DNA of 64,000 bases, taken from NCBI GenBank assembly GCA_016721425.1, contig JADKID010000012.1, forward strand, positions 62,001 through 126,000. The letters run 5' to 3'. A model generated the notes under the pieces. The model worked only from the letters and a program-made list of their open reading frames with translations. It was not told the origin of the DNA and ran no database searches. Of this stretch, positions 57,574 through 64,000 are shown piece by piece. Source of the DNA: Bryobacterales bacterium. GTDB taxonomy: Bacteria; Acidobacteriota; Terriglobia; Bryobacterales; Bryobacteraceae. The first letter of the stretch is position 1; each line of letters starts with the position of its first letter. A program made the position numbers and the translations under genes.

Positions 57574-60500
57574 CTAGTAAACCAGCCGCAGCCCCAACTG
57601 AATGCTGCGCGCCGGACCGGCCGTGCCAACGATACCAAAGCCGGGACCGCCAAAGGAGCGGCCAGGCAGGCCGAAGTTGGGATGGTTGAATCCGTTGAAC
57701 ATCTCGCAGCGGAACTGAAGCTTGCGGCCCTCGCCCGGCAGGGAGAATCCTTTCATTGCTGAGAAGTCGAAGTTGACGAGGCCGTCTCCGCGGAGGATAT
57801 TGACGCCCTGATTGCCAAACTTCGCCGCGACCGGTTGGGAGAACGCAGAGGTATCGAACCAGCGGGCGAGGGTTCGCTCGCCGGCGGCGAGATTCGGGTT
57901 CTTTGACACATCGGCGCGGAGCGCTCCGATTGCCGAGAAGACGGTGTTGACCTGCGTATTCACCGTGAACGACGGCCCGGACTGCAAGGTCACCACCCCT
58001 CCAACGCCCCAACCGCCGAGAACCCAATCGCCCACCCGGCCGGGATCAAAGGCGCGGCCCTTGCCGACGGGGAGCTCATAGACACCGCTGAGGGTGAGGC
58101 GATGGGGAATATCGTTCTCGCTGGGGCCATAGTCCATGCGCCGGTTGTAGAGGTTGGAGTAGGTACCGCCTTCACCGCCCAGCACAGCCCCGCCTTCGTT
58201 CGTATTGTTGAGGAACTTGGACCAGGTGTAGCTGGCGAGGAAGTTGAAGCCATTGGAGAACCGCTTCTCGGTGCGCAGCATCATGGCGTGGTAGTTGGAG
58301 ACACCCAGAGTTGGGAAATTGAGCGTGACGTTGGTGAACTGAGGATAAGGCCTATCCTTCTGGGTTGACGCCGCGGTCAGGATCTCCGGCCGCACCTGAT
58401 TGATGGACATATTCGAGCTCGCGAGCCTGCGTGAGAGATTCGCGAGGTAACTGCCCTCCACAAGGACGCCACCCTTCATGTTTCGCTGGATCGCGAGATT
58501 GTATTGGAGCGAGTAGCCCGTGCGGCGGCCGGGCTCGAAGAAGGTCACGGCGGTGTTGGGATTTACCCCCACCTTGACCGCGCCAAAGCTGTCGTCCAGC
58601 ACAGGCTTAGTGGGATTCAGGCCGGGCACGCCGTCCTGCAGGCGGAACGGGATGGTGACGCCGTTGTCGGGCGAGTTAATGTTGGCGGAAAGCTCAAAAC
58701 CAAGCGAGGCGGCGGTCGGCGCGCCGCCATCAAACGGGTGCGCAAAGAACGCGCCAAAACCGCTGCGAATCACGGTGTTGGCGGAACCGAAGGGCTTCCA
58801 CGCCAAACCGACTCGCGGCCCGAAGTTGTTCATGTCGATCTCATAAGGGTTGGTGCGGAAGCCATTCAATCCCATGAACTTCACCACGCCCGGCGTACCG
58901 GAGACCGGGTTCAGCTGGGTCATGTCAAAGCTATTCATGCGGTTGTTCATGTCGACGATGGGCGAATCGGTTTCCCAGCGAACACCCACGTTCAAAGTGA
59001 GGTCGGGGTGCACGGCCCAGTCGTCCTGAACGAACCACGAGGAGTACCAACTGCGGCGGTCCAGTTCCTCAGTCTGCCGGGCGCCGAAAGCGGTGGGCGC
59101 ACCCAACAGCAGGGTGGCGAATCCGTTGCCGCTGGCGGCAGTGCCAGGGAGTCCGGTGGCCAGCGGACTCATGGTGAAACTGCCGGAGGCGGTGGGGAAG
59201 TTCAGTTCGTAGTTGAAGGAAGGGCGGATCTCGACGCCGAACTTGAAGGCATTCTTGCCGCGGATCCAGGAGAGGTTGTTGACCCATTGGAACTGCTGGA
59301 TGGGGTACTGGCGGCGTTCCTGCGCGCCATTACCAAGCGCGCGGTAGCCGGTGACATTGAACTGCGGGAAGGCGTTTTCTGGTACGCCCTTGAGGCCCAG
59401 CTTGGAGGGCCAGCTCTCGCCCAGGCCAAAGGAGAGTTCGTGGTTGATGCGGTTGCCGTAGGTGAAGCGGAACTCGTTGATGAGGGAGGGCGAAAAAACG
59501 CGGGTGTAGGTGCCGTAGAAGAAGTTCTGATGACGTAGCGCCGGGCCGCGCGTATCGGCGGCGGCATTGGTCATGACGGTGGTGTAATCGCGGTCGTCGC
59601 TGTTGTATAGATACCGGACGCTTAAGCGGTCCTTGTCGGTGATGTTGATGTCGCCCTTGGCCAGGTAGGCATCGCGGGTCAATCCAGTGACGTAGTTTGC
59701 GCGGTAGTTGTTGGCGCCCGTAATGTTATCCGGCGTACGGTTGGCCAGCGGATAGAACTGCACGAGGTTTGCGCCCACCTTATCGAAGCGCGCCAGCGGG
59801 ATCACGTTACCGGGGAACTGATCGCGGACAAACTTGCCGGCCACATTGCGGGTCGTGTTGGGGTCATAGACGGGCAGCAGGCTGCCGTTGGCCTGGAATG
59901 TCTTGGAGAAATCACCCAGGCGCTGTTCCGTGGAAGGGGTGTTGAACTGGTCGGTCGCACCGTCCCGCCGCCGCGATCCTTCGTAGGCGAAGTAGAAGAA
60001 GGCTTTGTCCTTACCGTTGATCAATTTGGGAATCACGACCGGGCCGCCCACTGTGGCGCCGAAGACGTTGTAGCGCAGCGGCGCGCGCTGCTTCTCGTTG
60101 TTGACCACGGGGGCGAAGAAGTTGCCAGCATCGAGCTTGTCATTGCGCAGATACTCATAGGCCGCCCCGCGGATCTGATTGGTACCGCTCTTGGTGGTGG
60201 CCACGATCACGCCGCCGGCGGACCCGCCGTACTCCGCCGAATAGCTATTGGAGAGGACTTTCACCTCAGCAACTGTTTCCACGGGAGGATCGGTATCCAC
60301 CTGCCCGATACCGAGGCGCATGTTCTGGATGGTGCCGCCATCCATGTAGAAGTTCTGGCTCTGGGTACGGCCGCCGGCGAGAGAGAAGTTGGGCTTGCCG
60401 CCGGAATCGTAGTTGACGAAGACCGCCGCACCGGTGAGGCGGACGATATTCATGGTGCGCCGGTCACCGAGGGGCATATCCTCAATGCTGCGCGACTCGA

Positions 60501-60900
60501 CGAGCTGGCTGGCATCGGAGGTTCTGGTCTCTAGCAGCGACGCCTCGGCCGAAACCGTGACGCTCTCGGAGACCGCGCCCACTTCCAGCACCATATCCAT
60601 TTCCAGAGACTGTCCAGTGGTGAGGGTGAGGTTATCGCGGACAGCGCGGCGAAAACCCTGCTTCTCGGCAGCGATGCGGTATCCGCCAATGGGGAGAGCC
60701 TGCAATGAGAAGAAGCCGGTATCGTTGCTACGGGTCCGATAGATTTGACCGGTGGCGACATTCTGGGCCGTCACCTCCACCTGCGGCACGCTGGCCTTCT
60801 GCGGGTCAGTGATCATGCCGCTTACCGTCGCCTGGGGCGACTGGGCGAGAAGCATAGAGGCGAACAGGCACACGCTGCCAAGGAAAATGCGATTCATCAT
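57574..60900 (-). CDS. Oar-like TonB-dependent receptor linked to a sulfatase
   Basis: The 1108-residue outer-membrane receptor has a signal peptide (1-20, IFLGSVCLFASMLLAQ), a carboxypeptidase-regulatory-like domain (about 24-105: ATVSGMITDPQKASVPQVEV), a plug (about 115-245, with RTQSQNFYMDGGTIQNMRLG and GGVIVATTKSGTNQIRG) and a beta-barrel ending SIQLGLRLVY. It is of the same type as the receptor at 2463-5930, but they are clearly diverged. GGGAG lies 5 nt before the ATG at 60900. The sulfatase gene follows, and a winged-helix regulator (61072) is divergent, as with the other receptor. Confidence 0.92.
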   Translation of the reverse strand: MMNRIFLGSVCLFASMLLAQSPQATVSGMITDPQKASVPQVEVTAQNVATGQIYRTRSNDTGFFSLQALPIGGYRIAAEKQGFRRAVRDNLTLTTGQSLEMDMVLEVGAVSESVTVSAEASLLETRTSDASQLVESRSIEDMPLGDRRTMNIVRLTGAAVFVNYDSGGKPNFSLAGGRTQSQNFYMDGGTIQNMRLGIGQVDTDPPVETVAEVKVLSNSYSAEYGGSAGGVIVATTKSGTNQIRGAAYEYLRNDKLDAGNFFAPVVNNEKQRAPLRYNVFGATVGGPVVIPKLINGKDKAFFYFAYEGSRRRDGATDQFNTPSTEQRLGDFSKTFQANGSLLPVYDPNTTRNVAGKFVRDQFPGNVIPLARFDKVGANLVQFYPLANRTPDNITGANNYRANYVTGLTRDAYLAKGDINITDKDRLSVRYLYNSDDRDYTTVMTNAAADTRGPALRHQNFFYGTYTRVFSPSLINEFRFTYGNRINHELSFGLGESWPSKLGLKGVPENAFPQFNVTGYRALGNGAQERRQYPIQQFQWVNNLSWIRGKNAFKFGVEIRPSFNYELNFPTASGSFTMSPLATGLPGTAASGNGFATLLLGAPTAFGARQTEELDRRSWYSSWFVQDDWAVHPDLTLNVGVRWETDSPIVDMNNRMNSFDMTQLNPVSGTPGVVKFMGLNGFRTNPYEIDMNNFGPRVGLAWKPFGSANTVIRSGFGAFFAHPFDGGAPTAASLGFELSANINSPDNGVTIPFRLQDGVPGLNPTKPVLDDSFGAVKVGVNPNTAVTFFEPGRRTGYSLQYNLAIQRNMKGGVLVEGSYLANLSRRLASSNMSINQVRPEILTAASTQKDRPYPQFTNVTLNFPTLGVSNYHAMMLRTEKRFSNGFNFLASYTWSKFLNNTNEGGAVLGGEGGTYSNLYNRRMDYGPSENDIPHRLTLSGVYELPVGKGRAFDPGRVGDWVLGGWGVGGVVTLQSGPSFTVNTQVNTVFSAIGALRADVSKNPNLAAGERTLARWFDTSAFSQPVAAKFGNQGVNILRGDGLVNFDFSAMKGFSLPGEGRKLQFRCEMFNGFNHPNFGLPGRSFGGPGFGIVGTAGPARSIQLGLRLVY

Positions 60901-60968
60901 GGAAACTCCCAAACCAAGTTGCCGACTGGATGCCAGTGTGCGCCGCATCGATTCAAACGGGGCAGCAT

Positions 60969-60984
60969 TTCCCTGTGATTTCAC
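60969..60984. promoter_or_regulatory. 11-bp-phased TTCNC repeat in the second regulator/receptor gap
   Basis: ATTTCCCTGTG and ATTTCACCGTG follow each other directly (60967-60988), so their TTC(C/A)C cores at 60969 and 60980 are 11 bp apart. A further TTCAC lies at 61006-61010, off phase. This is like the 11-bp TTCAC array at 2329-2355 in the other regulator/receptor gap. It is weaker and needs testing. Confidence 0.35.
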
Positions 60985-61071
60985 CGTGATAAGCATTTCG
61001 TGTCATTCACTTACGGCCGGCGGCCAAGGCCACTCCATCTTGATATATGATTGGGCTGTAACGTTGCAGCC

Positions 61072-62331
61072 ATGTCAGCGCCATCCCCAACCAGCGAGCC
61101 CGCACCGCATCCGGAGTTGCGCGCCGTGGCCGATAGGCTGCTGGCAAGCACCACTTTCCAGCGGTCTCCGCGTCTGAAGGAGTTCCTGGCGTTCGTCGTG
61201 AAATGCGCCCTCGAGAACCGCGCCCACGAGGTCAACGAATACTCCATCGGCGTGCAGGTGTTCGGCAAACCCGCCGACTACAATCCCAATCTCGACAATA
61301 TCGTACGCGTCACGGCACGGCAGCTCCGCACCCGGCTTTCCGAGTATTACTCCAGCGAAGGAGCGGCCGACCGCTGGCGGCTGGAGATCCCCAAGGGCAG
61401 CTACTTGCCTGTGGTACACGCCTGGCCGCCGGCGGAAATCGAAACGACGGGGCAACCGCCGGGGCCACCTGCCTGGGTTTGGCCTGTGGTGACAGGGCTC
61501 GCAGTGCTCACTTTGGCAGGCTGGGCCTGTGCGGCGTGGCTGTTCAACAACTGGCAGGCAGCGCACCCGCGAAACGCCTTCGCCCTCGCGGCCATCCTGA
61601 CGGACAAAGCGCATCCGGCCACGATCGTGCTGGACGATCCCATGCTCTCCATGGCCTGGAATCAATTGGGGGCCCAGCAAAGCCTGGACGAGTTCATCGC
61701 GGGCCGCTACCTGAGCGACAAACGATATGACTCCCCGCGGGGCGCTCTCGTGCAGGAGATGCTCCAGGGCAACTACACGGTGCGCGTCTCCACGATGATT
61801 CTTTCCGAAGAGTTGAGCCGGATCGCCGCTGCCAATGGAGTGCAGATCCGAGTTCGGCAGTGCCGTAACCTGGAGGTCAAGGATCTGGAGAGCGGAAACT
61901 TCATCTTTATCGGCGGCGTCGGGGCCAACCCGTGGGTGCAGGCGATCCAGAAGAATCTGGCGTTTGAACACGTGGTGGACCCGGCCAACAGGCGACGCTA
62001 CTTCGAACCCCGCGCGCCCCGCGATGGCGAACCACAGCGCTTCGAATCGGCAGGCACCGAGGGTCCCGGCCAAAAGCTCTACACGCGCGTCGCATCCCTC
62101 AAGAATCCGTTCGGCAGCGGCAGGGTCAGTCTACTGGGTGGAACGTCGCGCGACGCGACAGAAGCCGCCGGACGGTTCGCGCTATCGCCGCAATCGGTGG
62201 AGCAGGTGACCAAGCTCTGCGGTGCGCCACCAGACAGGCTCAGCAGCTTCGAGCTGATCCTTCAGACCTCGGCCATCGGGGGCACACCGGTTGCCGCCAA
62301 CGTGGTGGCGCACCGCTGCGGCACGAAGTAG
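61072..62331 (+). CDS. Membrane-anchored winged-helix regulator, paralogue of the one at 991-2271
   Basis: The 419-residue protein has a winged-helix domain (about 17-115: IVRVTARQLRTRLSEYY recognition helix, IPKGSYLP wing), one transmembrane helix (about 135-157) and a C-terminal sensor domain (about 165-400) with TIVLDDPMLSMAWNQLG, IAAANGVQIRVRQ, GGVGANPWVQAI and RAPRDGEPQRF, which align with the 991-2271 protein. The ATG at 61072 is chosen. A TTG at 61051 would add seven residues. Divergent from the sulfatase-linked receptor, it is the likely regulator of that gene pair. Confidence 0.85.
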   Translation: MSAPSPTSEPAPHPELRAVADRLLASTTFQRSPRLKEFLAFVVKCALENRAHEVNEYSIGVQVFGKPADYNPNLDNIVRVTARQLRTRLSEYYSSEGAADRWRLEIPKGSYLPVVHAWPPAEIETTGQPPGPPAWVWPVVTGLAVLTLAGWACAAWLFNNWQAAHPRNAFALAAILTDKAHPATIVLDDPMLSMAWNQLGAQQSLDEFIAGRYLSDKRYDSPRGALVQEMLQGNYTVRVSTMILSEELSRIAAANGVQIRVRQCRNLEVKDLESGNFIFIGGVGANPWVQAIQKNLAFEHVVDPANRRRYFEPRAPRDGEPQRFESAGTEGPGQKLYTRVASLKNPFGSGRVSLLGGTSRDATEAAGRFALSPQSVEQVTKLCGAPPDRLSSFELILQTSAIGGTPVAANVVAHRCGTK

Positions 62332-62344
62332 GCTGGGCGGAAGA

Positions 62345-64000
62345 TCACTCCTCCGGAACAGTCAACTCGATGGTACCGCTCGCCGTGCAGGACGAGGCTG
62401 TGGGAGTTCCGGACGAAGCGTAGATGGCGATATTGAGGTCGGCAATGGGGGATTCATTTTCCGCCGTAACGGAGTAGCTCAGCAGACGGGGGCTACTTAC
62501 TGTGAGAATCCCGTTGGCGTAGTTGGTTCCGCTGGCGCCCTTGTTCCCATTGGCCATGTACAGATTCAGCCCGCATATCCCGCTGAGCGTCTGCACCTTC
62601 GCATCCATCTTCAGCGTGTAGGTCGCCGAGCGGTTCTCCGGAATCGTCAGTTCCATATACAGAAGGGCGTCCGCATTGTACTCATCGGCTTGGGAGGATG
62701 TGCCTTCAAACGACCATTTGTTCTTGCCCACCTTTCGGACGGACACGCGCGCGCTGGCCGGTCCGGCACTCTGCTGCTGCACCCAGGGTGAGTCTCCAAC
62801 CTGAGTGTAATTGGGACCCCAGCCGGAGGGGTGCGCCCCGCCGTACTGAGCCGCGGTGGTGGAGGCGCCGGCGCGGAGGATGCCGTCGCCGGGGCCGACA
62901 TTGACGTCATCCTTGAAATCCGGAAGCAGGAAGACGCTGGCCGTCTCCTCGGCCGCACGCCCCACTGACCGTCCACTGACGCCGACCGTACTCAGGTATT
63001 TACATTCGCGCTGCCGCTTCGATTTGCTGTCCTGCTGCACGATGTCGGCGAAGATGAAGTTCTCCGGGATCGGTACGATGCACATATCGGCTGCCGTCTT
63101 CATCTTGCTGCCCAGGTAGAAGAAGTTGTCCTCGCCCTGGACGTAACCGGAGGCGACGCGAACGGCGGGCTTTGCCGTGGTGGAATTCGGCGGGTGCAGC
63201 GGGTAGAAGTTGTAGAGGTCGCACTTGCCGATCTGGTACGGCTGCTCTGTCTTGAAATTGAGGCGCTGGGCAGTGGCCTCGATCGCGGTCAGTTCGGGAT
63301 CGCCCTGAGCGACCTCCATAAACGCCTGCAACCCTGCTTTGGCGAGCGACTGGGCGAACTTGTTGGCGACAAGCTGTTTGGCGACGTAGTCCGCTTCCTT
63401 GGCGATCAGCTTGCTGCGGATATTGGTGGCGGTGAAGTGCGGCGTTAGCAGAGCATTCACCTGCACAACGGTCGGCTGATTGTCATACCGCGTGTACATC
63501 ACCTCTTTCAGCTTGCTGGCGCCCTTTCGCGGCGGCACGGTAATGAGGAAGAACTTCGAGACCTCGATAGGGCGAATCAGGCAGTAAATATTGACATAGT
63601 TGGCGTAGCTCTGGAGACGCTTCACCAGCGCGTAGAGCGGCAGCTTGGCGAGTTTCTTGAACACCCAATCGCGAGTGGCTTGCTCGCCCTGTTGCGCCAG
63701 GCTCGGCGGCATGTCGCCAAACACCTGCTTGGCGAATTCGTGCGCACGGGCGTTGGCACCGGCCTCCAGCATTTCGCGGAACTTGAGGCCCTTGCAGATG
63801 GGAATCCAGATTTCCTTAGCGCCGATGCAGGTGCCGGCATCTCTGGAGCCACTGGCATCGCGGGCGCCGCCGGCTTTGGCTGCCGCCTCGGGCGCGAGGG
63901 TGAGAGTCAGGCGAGACTCGGCGTCGCGCACGTTGAGCTCGTAGGCCATCAGGTCGGCCAGATCCTGCTGGGTGATTGTGGCGGAAACGGCTGCGCTCCC
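62345..64000 (-). CDS. Large protein of unknown function, N-terminus outside the window
   Basis: The frame is open from the stop at 62345 to the right window edge (552 residues). The first Met visible (63949) is preceded by 17 more coding-like residues (SATITQQDLADL), so the true start lies beyond the window. There is no signal peptide or long membrane helix in the visible part. The N-terminal half is mixed alpha/beta (YANYVNIYCLIRPIEVSKFF), the middle is Gly/Ser-rich, and the C-terminal 150 residues are beta-rich with three Cys (SGICGLNLYMANG, ASSCTASGTIELTVPEE). I recognise no family. It is convergent with the winged-helix gene (13-bp gap). Confidence 0.72.
   Translation of the reverse strand, partial: GSAAVSATITQQDLADLMAYELNVRDAESRLTLTLAPEAAAKAGGARDASGSRDAGTCIGAKEIWIPICKGLKFREMLEAGANARAHEFAKQVFGDMPPSLAQQGEQATRDWVFKKLAKLPLYALVKRLQSYANYVNIYCLIRPIEVSKFFLITVPPRKGASKLKEVMYTRYDNQPTVVQVNALLTPHFTATNIRSKLIAKEADYVAKQLVANKFAQSLAKAGLQAFMEVAQGDPELTAIEATAQRLNFKTEQPYQIGKCDLYNFYPLHPPNSTTAKPAVRVASGYVQGEDNFFYLGSKMKTAADMCIVPIPENFIFADIVQQDSKSKRQRECKYLSTVGVSGRSVGRAAEETASVFLLPDFKDDVNVGPGDGILRAGASTTAAQYGGAHPSGWGPNYTQVGDSPWVQQQSAGPASARVSVRKVGKNKWSFEGTSSQADEYNADALLYMELTIPENRSATYTLKMDAKVQTLSGICGLNLYMANGNKGASGTNYANGILTVSSPRLLSYSVTAENESPIADLNIAIYASSGTPTASSCTASGTIELTVPEE

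Overview
The window is high-GC DNA with closely packed, often overlapping genes. It fits a soil-type Acidobacterium of the Bryobacterales/Solibacter kind. The markers are two very long Oar-like TonB-dependent receptors with an N-terminal carboxypeptidase-regulatory domain (2463-5930 and 57574-60900), three membrane-anchored winged-helix regulators, a VWFA-related secreted protein, a PEP-CTERM protein and a sulfatase. The genus is inferred from gene content only. I see no rRNA, tRNA, CRISPR array or insertion sequence. By hand count the + strand is C-rich left of about 19 kb and G-rich to the right, whatever the gene orientation.

Layout. 0-6.6 kb: end of an unknown gene, tsaB, a winged-helix regulator divergent from a TonB-dependent receptor, and a universal stress protein whose ribosome binding site lies in a perfect hairpin. 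6.6-9.8 kb: minus-strand operon of a di-haem peroxidase, a haem-binding DUF3365 protein and a radical SAM protein. 9.9-15.2 kb: TetR repressor and a DevCA/HlyD/TolC-type ABC export operon, with the same palindrome before both. 15.2-20.9 kb: VWFA protein, third winged-helix protein, small secreted proteins, PhzF, SnoaL-like protein, MscS channel. 21-23.2 kb: uppS-cdsA-HD hydrolase on the minus strand. 23.3-31 kb: two tandem secreted HExxH proteins, adenosine-specific kinase family protein, acetyltransferases, ECF sigma factor with a membrane partner, M28 peptidase, RNase R. 31-41.9 kb: PQQ-type sugar dehydrogenase, PEP-CTERM protein, esterase, HbpS/GlcG protein, an adenylate-kinase-like protein with a signal peptide, a large glucosidase, pgi and an OYE-family oxidoreductase.

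The most interesting part is 42-54.7 kb. A histidine kinase with c-type haem motifs in its sensor domain, an archaemetzincin and an NtrC-type sigma-54 activator form one operon (41991-45529). About 3 kb further on, a minus-strand operon (54594 to 48521) encodes a small membrane protein, a GcvH-like protein, a five-haem cytochrome c, a reduced molybdopterin-oxidoreductase-like subunit, a four-cluster ferredoxin subunit, an NrfD-type membrane subunit and a second, membrane-anchored GcvH-like protein. The core order matches the QrcABCD menaquinone reductase. A good sigma-54 (-24/-12) promoter lies just before the first gene. My working model is a redox-sensing two-component system that switches on a Qrc-like respiratory complex carrying two unusual GcvH-like subunits.

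Between these two operons (45541-47112) lies a rearranged patch. It holds a chimeric remnant made of a CoA-transferase fragment fused to the 3' end of the NtrC gene, bounded by a 16-bp direct repeat. 54.7-64 kb: secreted protein of unknown function, sulfatase, the second receptor with its divergent winged-helix regulator, and an unknown gene running off the right edge.
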